Below are positions 36,319-44,121 of a stretch of 64,000 bases of DNA, one piece after another. The translations under genes and the position numbers were made by a program. Source of the stretch: Eutrophocola sp964503965 (GTDB lineage Bacteria > Pseudomonadota > Gammaproteobacteria > Pseudomonadales > Pseudohongiellaceae); assembly GCA_964503965.1 (NCBI GenBank), contig CAZDCK010000002.1, positions 1 to 64,000 of the forward strand, read 5' to 3'. Every line of letters begins with the position of its first letter. The first letter of the stretch is position 1. The notes beneath the pieces were generated by a model. The model had not been told where the DNA came from, did not search any database, and worked only from the letters and a program-made list of their open reading frames with translations.

Positions 36319-36843
36319 TCAATCCCTTGAAGTAAGCCTATCCACAAAATTGCAGGGTCTGTGCCTGGAATCCAGCTGCTCCCTGATAATACCTTCCCAG
36401 GCAGTTTTACACGCTCCCGGAGACCCTGGCATGCAGAATATGACCGTGTTATTACTAAGACCGGCAAAAGCCCTTGACTGAATCGTTGAGGAACCGATTT
36501 CCTTATAGGACAGATAGCGGAAAATTTCCCCGAATCCATCTATCGATGATTCCAGTAATGGAGTCAGGGATACCACAGTATTATCCCGGCGAGTAAATCC
36601 TGTTCCTCCAGTTACAAGTACCGCATGAACTGAATCATCATCAATAAGTCCCTTGACGAGGGCTCGCAGGTCCTGCACATCATCCTTGCAGATATGCTTC
36701 TGGTTAAGTTCGTGCCCTTCTCCTCTGAGGGCCTCGGCCAGATACTGACCAGAGGTATCTGTCTCCTCCGTTCGCGTATCAGAGACTGTAACGACGGCGA
36801 TCTGAAGTGCTATGAATGCTTTCTGTGGTTTGTTATGAGACAT
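36319..36843 (-). CDS. moaB: Molybdopterin adenylyltransferase/MoaB
   Basis: A 174-residue MoaB/MogA-family protein with VVTVSDTRTEETDTSGQ near the start, VLVTGGTGFTRRDNTV in the middle and CMPGSPGACKTAWEGII near the end. It adenylates molybdopterin or has a related role in molybdenum cofactor synthesis. It lies 164 bases downstream of moaA. Its stop is ten bases from a plus-strand terminator. Confidence 0.93.
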   Translation of the reverse strand: MSHNKPQKAFIALQIAVVTVSDTRTEETDTSGQYLAEALRGEGHELNQKHICKDDVQDLRALVKGLIDDDSVHAVLVTGGTGFTRRDNTVVSLTPLLESSIDGFGEIFRYLSYKEIGSSTIQSRAFAGLSNNTVIFCMPGSPGACKTAWEGIIREQLDSRHRPCNFVDRLTSRD

Positions 36844-37007
36844 AATTATTCCTGCAAATAAACTGCATTATTCAGTAATGAAGATAGTATAGGAAAAATT
36901 TCTTGTGGTCGTGCAAGGAGTCAGCCAGAAGAAAATACAAGTAAAAAACAACAACAGGACAGTAAATGAATGTTTAAGAAGCTAATAATTGGGCCGGTCT
37001 GAAACGT

Positions 37008-38033
37008 TTAACCACCCGTCATATTCATAAACCGGACGAGCTGAGGCTCATCCTTGTCGTAAAAATAGTGCCGGAGGGGTTTCAGGTCCATTGCCTGGAT
37101 AATATGTGCCTTGAGCATCTCATCATTTCCCGGGTTATCACGAATTACTTTTCGCAAATCCATGGAATGCTCATTGCCCAGGCATAACAGCAATCTCCCT
37201 TCCACCGTCAGGCGCACACGATTACAGGTGTCACAGAAGTTATGACTCACAGGCGAAATGAAGCCAACACGTGTTTTATGGGAATCGATGCCCCAGTATC
37301 GGGAAGGACCCGCTGTGCTCATATCAAGTGGAGTCAGTGAATAACGCTCACTGATTTTTTCCTTGACCTCTTCATTGCTTACCATGGTATCCATGCGTTC
37401 ATGATCCGAGATATCCCCTAAGGGCATTTCCTCGATGTAGGCAATATTGATTCCCAGTCCCATGGCATATTCGATCAAGTCCAGAATTTCATGATCGTTC
37501 TTGCCACGCAGGATAACGGAATTAATACGGATAGCATCAAACCCCTGCGCAACCGCGGCCTCGATTCCCCGTTTCACCTTGTCCAGCTTTCCCGTGCGGG
37601 TCATCTGGTGAAACAGGTCCGCATCAAGACTGTCCATACTGATGTTAATGCGGGTGACTCCCGCCTTTTTGAGAGGGGCAGCGAGTTTTTCAAGTTGCGA
37701 ACCATTAGTAGTCAGCAGCAGCTCATCAAGGCCTGGCAGCAGTCCAATTTTTTCAATCAGGCTCATGACATTGCGCCGAACGAGGGGTTCCCCACCAGTT
37801 AGCCTGATTTTTCTGACTCCCAGCTCAGTGAAAGCCTTGGCCATAAGGTAAATTTCTTCAAGACTCAGGACCTGGTTCCTGGGAAGAAAAGTCATTTCTT
37901 CGGACATACAGTAGACACAGCGAAAATCGCAGCGATCAGTCACAGAAATACGAATGTAGTCGATGACCCGGCCGTGCTTGTCCACAAGCTGTGTGTCTTT
38001 GGAGAATTTGTCTACCTTGATATCGGCGCTCAT
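37008..38033 (-). CDS. moaA: GTP 3',8-cyclase MoaA
   Basis: A 341-residue radical SAM enzyme that starts molybdenum cofactor synthesis from GTP. It has the N-terminal cluster CDFRCVYC (C-x3-C-x2-C, residues ~33-40), the LTGGEP SAM loop (~78-83), a second cluster region CDTCNRVRLTVEGRLLLC (~268-285) and the C-terminal Gly-Gly needed for activity. The partner MoaC and the MoaD/MoaE synthase are not in the window. No recognisable Moco riboswitch precedes it; 38090-38111 holds a GATTCC/GGAATC inverted repeat. Confidence 0.97.
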   Translation of the reverse strand: MSADIKVDKFSKDTQLVDKHGRVIDYIRISVTDRCDFRCVYCMSEEMTFLPRNQVLSLEEIYLMAKAFTELGVRKIRLTGGEPLVRRNVMSLIEKIGLLPGLDELLLTTNGSQLEKLAAPLKKAGVTRINISMDSLDADLFHQMTRTGKLDKVKRGIEAAVAQGFDAIRINSVILRGKNDHEILDLIEYAMGLGINIAYIEEMPLGDISDHERMDTMVSNEEVKEKISERYSLTPLDMSTAGPSRYWGIDSHKTRVGFISPVSHNFCDTCNRVRLTVEGRLLLCLGNEHSMDLRKVIRDNPGNDEMLKAHIIQAMDLKPLRHYFYDKDEPQLVRFMNMTGG

Positions 38034-38166
38034 CTATATCCTTGTTTTTCGTAAGGAAATCAAAATATTAACCCAACAATATGATACAGGATTCCTTTCT
38101 CATACGGAATCTCTCAGGGTATGGACTTGCATGAGTTGTGAAGGAATGTACCTGCCTGATAACGAC

Positions 38167-38796
38167 CTATTTGACTATTTCAGGCCTGCCAGGTGAGAGC
38201 GCCCCATTCAGCCATGCTTTTCCCTCCGCATAGAGTTTCTCGACTTCCGGCCCCTTAAGTCCAGGGAGGCCGCTTTTAGCAACAGCATAGCCTATGGAAG
38301 ACTGGAGATAGGCCAGATGCCGGTATCCCTCCGGAAAAGTATCAAGCAGAGTTGGGTCCAACGCCAGCGAGTCGTTGGGACTGACTATATCCAGTCGATC
38401 TTTCTCGTAAATAGGCTGTCTGCGAACCATGCCCCACCGACCTTCACGCTTTTCAAAAAAATCATAAAACCGCCCCGTACAGACAACATCCACCATAACA
38501 TCATGAACTGGCGCTCTCTGATTAATGGTCATCTTGGTCTGGGCAACAGCCCTGTTATCAACCACATCACAGGTAAATCCGCCGTGAAAATGGATAATAC
38601 TGACGCCTTTTTCCCAGCCTTCCCGACGCGCCCTCACAAACTCGTGGCAGGGCGCCTGAAACCAGGTCGCACACATGAAACCATCATCATGCCAACACTC
38701 GGCAAAACGCTCCCACTCACCGGCATCGCTGAAAATAGCCCAGTTATCTACCAGCTCCCGAATTTCTCTTTTGTCGTCAATAACCTGCTGATTCAT
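38167..38796 (-). CDS. SnoaL-like (NTF2-fold) protein
   Basis: A 209-residue protein with an NTF2-like alpha+beta core in residues ~8-145: ELVDNWAIFSDAGEWERFAECW, a Phe/Trp-rich barrel, FTCDVV and RFYDFFEKREGRW. This fold includes ring-hydroxylating dioxygenase beta subunits, SnoaL cyclases and scytalone dehydratase; no family-specific catalytic set could be fixed. It diverges from the LigJ-like hydratase gene across 262 bases, so a shared catabolic role is possible but inferred. Confidence 0.8.
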   Translation of the reverse strand: MNQQVIDDKREIRELVDNWAIFSDAGEWERFAECWHDDGFMCATWFQAPCHEFVRARREGWEKGVSIIHFHGGFTCDVVDNRAVAQTKMTINQRAPVHDVMVDVVCTGRFYDFFEKREGRWGMVRRQPIYEKDRLDIVSPNDSLALDPTLLDTFPEGYRHLAYLQSSIGYAVAKSGLPGLKGPEVEKLYAEGKAWLNGALSPGRPEIVK

Positions 38797-39058
38797 TTAC
38801 GCTCCCCATATCCCAATTTATTTATTATGTTTCAGTCTGCCCACGCAGTGACACATTACATGAAATAACAGCCATATCTATTTGTTTTAAAAGAATTACT
38901 ATTAGATCGAATTCAGACTATATGATATTTCAATCATGCAGTATACCGGCTCCGATCAGTATCGAATACCACATGAAAAGGACATAATTACGCACTGCAC
39001 GTCTGGACTAAATCTGCTATCTTAGCGCCTGATTTTCATGACCGGAGACCCTAGAAGT

Positions 39059-40066
39059 ATGATTATTGATTGTCATGGCCATTACACCACTGCCCCGGAT
39101 GAACTGGGCGAATACAGGGATGCACAGAAAGAAGCCCTGAAGCAGGATCATGCGCATAAAGGCGAAAAAGGGATCATTAGCATAACTGATGACCAGATCA
39201 GGGAAAGCCTAGAAAACAGCCAGCTGAAATTACAACGCGAGCGTGGCACAGACTGCACTATTTTTTCTCCCAGGGCCTCCTGGATGGGCCCCCATATTGG
39301 TAATGAGTGGACCAGTAAATACTGGACTGAACACACCAATGAGCTGATCTACCGTGTGACCCAGCTCTACCCTGAGAACTTTATTGGAGCCTGCGCCCTG
39401 CCACAGTCCCCGGGAACTGACCTGAGTAACTGTGTCGCTGAGCTGGAACGTTGTGTTAACGAGTTCGATTTCGTGGGTTGTAATCTGAATCCGGATCCTT
39501 CCGGTGGCAAGTTTGACTCACCCCCACTTGGAGATCGTTACTGGTACCCAATCTATGAAAAAATGGTGGAGCTTGATGTACCGGCCATGATTCATGTAAG
39601 TGGCGCCTGTAATCCGGCTTTCCACTCTACGGGCTCCTACTATCTCAGTGCTGACACCACAGCCTTCATGCAGTTGATGCAAAGCACGGTTTGCCAGGAC
39701 TTCCCCACCATCAAGTTCATCATTCCCCATGGCGGAGGTGCTGTACCCTACCATTGGGGGCGCTTCCGTGGCCTGGCGGATATGCTGAAATTGCCTCCAC
39801 TTGATGAACTGCTGATGAACAATGTCTATTTCGACACCTGTGTCTATCACCAGAAAGGCATCGACATGCTGCTCAATGTGATCGACAATAAAAATATTCT
39901 CTTCGCCTCGGAGATGGTTGGTGCGGTTCGTGGTATTGATCCGGAAACCGGACAGTATTTCGATGACACCAAGCGCTATATTGATAACGCGGCCATCTCT
40001 GACGAGGAAAAGGCCAATATTTTTGAGCACAACATCCGCAAGGTATTCCCACGACTCAAGGTCTGA
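39059..40066 (+). CDS. 4-oxalomesaconate hydratase-like amidohydrolase (LigJ type)
   Basis: A 335-residue TIM-barrel enzyme of the ACMSD/LigJ group. With the start at 39059 (MIIDCHGHYTTAP) the metal ligands are His6 and His8, then His179 in MIHVSG; His224 in PHGGGAVPYHWGRFRG and Glu285 in ASEMVGAVRG match the catalytic set I recall for Sphingobium LigJ. LigJ hydrates 4-oxalomesaconate in protocatechuate 4,5-cleavage. No other lig genes are present, so the substrate may differ. An ATG at 39038 would add seven residues. A strong terminator follows. Confidence 0.88.
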   Translation: MIIDCHGHYTTAPDELGEYRDAQKEALKQDHAHKGEKGIISITDDQIRESLENSQLKLQRERGTDCTIFSPRASWMGPHIGNEWTSKYWTEHTNELIYRVTQLYPENFIGACALPQSPGTDLSNCVAELERCVNEFDFVGCNLNPDPSGGKFDSPPLGDRYWYPIYEKMVELDVPAMIHVSGACNPAFHSTGSYYLSADTTAFMQLMQSTVCQDFPTIKFIIPHGGGAVPYHWGRFRGLADMLKLPPLDELLMNNVYFDTCVYHQKGIDMLLNVIDNKNILFASEMVGAVRGIDPETGQYFDDTKRYIDNAAISDEEKANIFEHNIRKVFPRLKV

Positions 40067-40093
40067 GAATCCACTGGTACATGGGTGACGTAT

Positions 40094-40120
40094 AAAAAGA
40101 GGCTTCGGCCTCTTTTTTTT
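40094..40120 (+). terminator. Rho-independent terminator after the LigJ-like gene
   Basis: A stem AAAAAGAGGC/GCCTCTTTTT with a TTCG tetraloop and a T8 tract, 28 bases after the stop at 40066. Confidence 0.95.
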
Positions 40121-40365
40121 CCAAAGGGAATTGACCAAGCCATCAAAGCCGGATGCTGATATTCGCTCTTTACTTTATGTGGACATTGCCAGAAGAAAAA
40201 TTCTGCGTTGAAATTCTGGCTACAAACAGAATTTGAACAAGGGCAAATCGCCTTCATGAGAGCTTCACAGGATGTTTCTCACCATAGGGCAATTTTCGAT
40301 AAATTCATCAGTGCGGTATTCTGAAATTCAGGAGTTATTTTACCGTTACTTGCAGCAGGTATTTC

Positions 40366-40662
40366 ATGACTGACAGTACAGGCTCAAAACCCGGTTTTCT
40401 CTTTTCGTCCATTGCCCTGCTATGCCTGGTTGTAAGCGCCATCCTTCTTGTCAACAGACTCGGTAGTACTACTGAGGATATCCAGGCCGGCTACAACAGT
40501 TTCAACGTTGGCCTCTCTTTCATGGTGGCCCTGGTGTTGTCCGGAATGATTACCGGGCAGATTGGACTGATCAGGGGAGAAAAACCTGTAATACTGCCTG
40601 TAATGGCACTGGCCCTCAATGGACTTGTCTTTATCGCAGCCGTTGTGCTGTTTCCACGTTAA
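40366..40662 (+). CDS. Small three-span membrane protein, unknown function
   Basis: A 98-residue protein with three hydrophobic segments at ~12-30, ~48-66 and ~75-96 and a short polar N-terminus. The second segment ends in an RGEK turn. No family was recognised. It lies 17 bases before the GST gene and probably shares its transcript. Confidence 0.65.
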   Translation: MTDSTGSKPGFLFSSIALLCLVVSAILLVNRLGSTTEDIQAGYNSFNVGLSFMVALVLSGMITGQIGLIRGEKPVILPVMALALNGLVFIAAVVLFPR

Positions 40663-40679
40663 CCCCTCCCTGGAGATCA

Positions 40680-41282
40680 ATGGCAATCTATGGCGACCTT
40701 CAATCCGGCAACTGCTACAAGGTCAAACTGCTTTGCTCAATCCTGAACTTCAGCCATGAATGGATCCCTGTGGATATCCTGGCCGGCGATACACAAAAAG
40801 AAGAGTTCCTGGAAAAGAACCCCAATGGGAAGATTCCCCTCATGGAACTGGAAGATGGTCGATTCATGGCTGAATCAAATGCCATATTGTTCTACCTGGC
40901 TTACGGGTCGGAATTACTGCCTATAGACAGGTACCTCAAGGCTAAAGTGCTGGAATGGATGTACTTTGAGCAATACAGCCATGAACCCAATATCGCTGTG
41001 CGCCGTTTTATTAATAAATATCAGGGTATGCCAGCTGAGCGCCAATCAGAGTATGACAGCAAGGAAACTGGCGGACTGAAGGCTCTCGGGATACTTGAAA
41101 ATGGGCTGCAACATAACGAGTTCCTGGTTGGTGAAAGTGTGACAATCGCCGATATAGCACTTTTTGCCTATACCCATGTGGCCGATGAAGGGGGATTCAC
41201 CCTGAACAAGTATCCGGCAATCCAGGCCTGGATTGATCGCATCCGTGGTCTTGATGGCTTTGTTGCAATGCAGGTCAGTTAA
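40680..41282 (+). CDS. Glutathione S-transferase family protein
   Basis: A 200-residue two-domain GST. The thioredoxin-like domain (residues 1-78) has NPNGKIPLMELEDG (cis-Pro) and the glutathione-gamma-Glu contact ESNAILFYL; the helical C-domain (~90-200) has the N-capping box motif VTIADIALFAY. An N-terminal SGNCYKV could supply the catalytic Ser or Cys. The substrate is unknown. GGAG lies just before the ATG. Confidence 0.93.
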   Translation: MAIYGDLQSGNCYKVKLLCSILNFSHEWIPVDILAGDTQKEEFLEKNPNGKIPLMELEDGRFMAESNAILFYLAYGSELLPIDRYLKAKVLEWMYFEQYSHEPNIAVRRFINKYQGMPAERQSEYDSKETGGLKALGILENGLQHNEFLVGESVTIADIALFAYTHVADEGGFTLNKYPAIQAWIDRIRGLDGFVAMQVS

Positions 41283-41371
41283 TCGATCGGCCCATAGCCC
41301 CGCACGACAAACTTTTCCTGATTCAGTCACAGTACCCGAAAACCCGTTCAATCTGGCATAATGCGGCGGAT

Positions 41372-42130
41372 ATGAGATATAGCGCTGCCATAAAAATGTT
41401 ACGTATCAGCATTCTCCTGGTCACCCTGAGCGGCCTGGGTTCAGTGGCGTTCGGGGCAGACGTCCGGGTTGCCGTTTCCAATCAGTTTGATTTTACACTG
41501 GAAGAACTCAAGGAAAGTTTTGAGCAGTCCTACGAACACCGACTCGTGCTTGTGCCGGGCCCCAGCGCCCGCCTTTATGGTCGTATCATGAGCGGAGAAT
41601 CCTTTGACGTCTTTCTGTCCGATGATCCCCGGCGCACTGAAGCTCTCCACAACAGCCAGCGCTTTCCCGAAGCATCCGTTTTCCCTTTTTCGCGAAGCCA
41701 GTTGGCTTTATGGAGTGTCAGGAACCGCCCGGTAAACCCCTCCGTACTCCAGAATGGCGACTTTGAACTCCTGTCCATGACCGACCCCAAGCTCTCCCCT
41801 TTTGGCCAGGCCGCCATGGACACCCTGAAAGCCTTTGATGCCTGGGAATCCCTGCAGGACAAGCTCGTGTTCGGTGAAAATATTGGCCAGACCTATCACT
41901 TTGCGATCAGTGGCGATGTGGATATGGCCCTGATTCCTTTTTCACAGCTCATCTATGGCCGATATATGCAGGCCGGGAATTACTGGCTGGTACCGGACGC
42001 CGTCTATTCTCCCATTGAAAACCAGGGCATCCAGTTGACAGATAATCCCGGTGTTGAGGAGTTTCTTTCCTTCCTCAAGACACCGGCAGCCCGGGCCATT
42101 ATCCGCGGCAATGGCTTCGCCAGTCCCTGA
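41372..42130 (+). CDS. modA: Molybdate ABC transporter substrate-binding protein
   Basis: A 252-residue periplasmic protein. A signal peptide covers residues ~1-29 (hydrophobic ISILLVTLSGLGS, cleavage after AFGA). The mature part has the ModA pattern: VAVSNQFDFTLEELKESFE, GPSARLYGRIMSGESFDVFLSDD and GQTYHFAISGDVDMALIPFSQ. It captures molybdate or tungstate. It is somewhat divergent from E. coli ModA at the usual ASSL start. Its stop overlaps modB by one base. An internal ATG at residue 9 is a possible start. Confidence 0.92.
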   Translation: MRYSAAIKMLRISILLVTLSGLGSVAFGADVRVAVSNQFDFTLEELKESFEQSYEHRLVLVPGPSARLYGRIMSGESFDVFLSDDPRRTEALHNSQRFPEASVFPFSRSQLALWSVRNRPVNPSVLQNGDFELLSMTDPKLSPFGQAAMDTLKAFDAWESLQDKLVFGENIGQTYHFAISGDVDMALIPFSQLIYGRYMQAGNYWLVPDAVYSPIENQGIQLTDNPGVEEFLSFLKTPAARAIIRGNGFASP

Positions 42131-42798
42131 TGATGACTGAAGCGGATATAACCGCCCTGCTCCTGACCCTGAAGCTATCCCTCGTATCCACGGTGCTCCT
42201 GATACTTGCAGGGACTCCCCTAGCATGGTGGCTGGCAAGAACCCGGTGGCGTTTCAGGTTTTGCGTAGAGGCGCTTGTGGCTCTGCCGCTGGTATTACCT
42301 CCCACGGTACTTGGTTTTTACCTGTTGATACTACTTGGTGCCAATGGTCCCCTGGCTGCCCTTGGCATGGACTCCCTGGCCTTTACCTTTACCGGCCTGG
42401 TCATTGGAAGCGTCATTTACTCCATGCCTTTCGTTATCCAACCCCTACAGGATGCCTTTCAGGCCCTGAGCCAGCGCCATCTTGAAGTGGCTGCCACACT
42501 AAGGGCTTCGCCCTGGGATCGTTTCAGGACCATTGCCCTGCCCCTGGCCCGACCGGGGTTTATTACCGCAGCCGTTCTGGGGTTTGCCCATACCATTGGT
42601 GAATTCGGGGTTGTGCTGATGATAGGCGGTAATATACCTGGTCAGACCCAGGTGCTGTCCATAGCCATTTATGACCACGTGGAAAGCCTGGATTATGCCC
42701 GGGCCCACTGGCTTGCAGCCGGTCTCATGCTCTTATCCTTCCTTTTGCTCGCCGGTGTCTATGGCAGCAATCGCCGCTTCAGGGTGTGGAAATCATGA
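42130..42798 (+). CDS. modB: Molybdate ABC transporter permease
   Basis: A 222-residue inner-membrane permease with five transmembrane helices and the EAA loop LEVAATLRASPWDRFRTIALPLARPGF (residues ~118-143), followed by GEFGVVLMIGGNIPGQTQ, the ModB-specific motif. Two tandem ATGs (42130 and 42133) are possible starts. It is translationally coupled to both neighbours. Confidence 0.96.
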   Translation: MMTEADITALLLTLKLSLVSTVLLILAGTPLAWWLARTRWRFRFCVEALVALPLVLPPTVLGFYLLILLGANGPLAALGMDSLAFTFTGLVIGSVIYSMPFVIQPLQDAFQALSQRHLEVAATLRASPWDRFRTIALPLARPGFITAAVLGFAHTIGEFGVVLMIGGNIPGQTQVLSIAIYDHVESLDYARAHWLAAGLMLLSFLLLAGVYGSNRRFRVWKS

Positions 42799-43862
42799 GC
42801 CTGGCTGTCCACTTCTCACTGCAACGGAACAATTTCCGCCTGGACGTTAATCTGGACCTGCCAACGCATGGCGTCACAGCCATCTTTGGCCCGTCCGGCA
42901 GCGGCAAGACCACTTTACTCAGAGTTATTGCAGGACTGGAGCAGATTCCCGGCGCCAGAGTTGTCTTCAATCAGCATACCTGGCAGGACGGGCCGCAATT
43001 CATGCCGGTTCACCAAAGACCCATTGGCTATGTATTCCAGCAACCCGGACTATTCCCACACCTGGATGTCCAGGCGAATCTTGATTATGGCTTGTCCAGG
43101 GTAGCGCCGGAGAAAAGACGCATCGCCCTGGACGATGCCATAGACCTGCTGGATATTGGCGACCTGCTGCACAGGTCAGTAACGACCCTATCCGGTGGCG
43201 AACAACAGCGGGTTGCTATTGCCAGAACCCTCGGCGTCAGCCCGGGCATCTTGCTGATGGATGAACCTCTTTCTTCACTGGATCAGAAACTCAAGCTGGA
43301 GATCCTGCCCTACCTGGAGAACCTGCACAGGAACCTGAATATACCCATTCTGTATGTTAGCCATGCCACTGACGAAGTGGCTCGCCTGGCAGACAATCTG
43401 GTCATTCTTCGCAAGGGAGAAATACTTGGCTCTGGCGCCATCCAGGACATGCTGACACGCCTGGACCTGCCGTTGTCCCACAGAAGCGATGCGGAGTCAT
43501 TACTGGAAGGCAAGGTCAGCCGCATAGATCATGAATACTCACTTACCGAACTGCATGTAGGCGGCAATATTTTCACCGTTACTGGCACGGCTCTGAAACC
43601 CGACAGCACTGTGCGCCTGAGAATTGCGGCCCATGATGTCAGCCTGGCCCTGGAAAAGCAGGCAGGCACCTCCATCCAGAACATATTCCCGGTAACGGTA
43701 GAGGAAATGACCGATGAAAACGAATCACAAATGCTGATCAAACTGAGCCTGGGTAAATACCCGCTTCTGGCCAGGGTTACCCGCAAAGCCGTGAATGACC
43801 TAGCCATCACCCGCGGCAGACCTCTCTTCGCGCAGATCAAAAGCGTTGCCGTTCTGGCCTAG
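42795..43862 (+). CDS. modC: Molybdate ABC transporter ATP-binding protein
   Basis: A 355-residue ABC ATPase. Walker A GPSGSGKTT (residues ~33-41), Q-loop VFQQPGLFPH, signature LSGGEQQRVA (~130-139), Walker B ILLMDEPLSSLD (~153-164) and H-loop SHATDE are intact. The C-terminal ~65 residues form a Mop-type TOBE domain that senses oxyanion. The ATG at 42795 overlaps the modB stop as ATGA; a GTG at 42786 is less likely. Confidence 0.96.
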   Translation: MSLAVHFSLQRNNFRLDVNLDLPTHGVTAIFGPSGSGKTTLLRVIAGLEQIPGARVVFNQHTWQDGPQFMPVHQRPIGYVFQQPGLFPHLDVQANLDYGLSRVAPEKRRIALDDAIDLLDIGDLLHRSVTTLSGGEQQRVAIARTLGVSPGILLMDEPLSSLDQKLKLEILPYLENLHRNLNIPILYVSHATDEVARLADNLVILRKGEILGSGAIQDMLTRLDLPLSHRSDAESLLEGKVSRIDHEYSLTELHVGGNIFTVTGTALKPDSTVRLRIAAHDVSLALEKQAGTSIQNIFPVTVEEMTDENESQMLIKLSLGKYPLLARVTRKAVNDLAITRGRPLFAQIKSVAVLA

Positions 43863-43918
43863 GAATACTTTCAGCTCAACCCTACCCTCAATTTCCCTCT
43901 GAAATACAGTCAAAAGCA

Positions 43919-44043
43919 GGTAGCGTCACGAGCGCAACTGAGACAAGGCAGAAGCAAAACAGGAAGCCAAGCACAGTACTGCAGTACAGGCGCAGTGCTC
44001 CTGTTTTGCTTTTAACGCCGTATCAGTAAGCGCAGTAGCTACA
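43919..44043. repeat. Long imperfect palindrome, REP/MITE-like element
   Basis: Two ~45-base arms are inverted copies. The ends are GTAGC (43920) and GCTAC (44037-44041), the middle includes ACTGA(G/T)AC-type matches, and the inner perfect 12-mer AGCAAAACAGGA (43953-43964) pairs with TCCTGTTTTGCT (43999-44010). The centre holds the palindrome GTACTGCAGTAC (43975-43986). It follows modC and carries no gene. The shape fits a repetitive extragenic palindrome or a miniature inverted-repeat element. Confidence 0.6.
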
Positions 44044-44078
44044 ATTTACTGGTTTACCTACAAAAAATTCGGGCAAAA

Positions 44079-44104
44079 AAAAGGAGGGCTGATGCCCTCC
44101 TTTT
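44079..44104. terminator. Bidirectional terminator between modC and the TonB receptor gene
   Basis: A stem AAAAGGAGGGC/GCCCTCCTTTT with a TGAT loop, A tract on the left and T tract on the right. It can end both convergent transcripts. Confidence 0.93.
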
Positions 44105-44121
44105 CTCGTTCCTGATAAAGC

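Noticed and set aside
36195..36539. A 114-codon minus-strand frame at the moaB end
   Set aside because: It is in another frame of moaB and runs through the terminator hairpin.
38034..38166. Possible Moco riboswitch before moaA
   Set aside because: The riboswitch would lie upstream of moaA on the minus strand, here 38034-38166. I see only a short GATTCC/GGAATC repeat and no match to the known fold.
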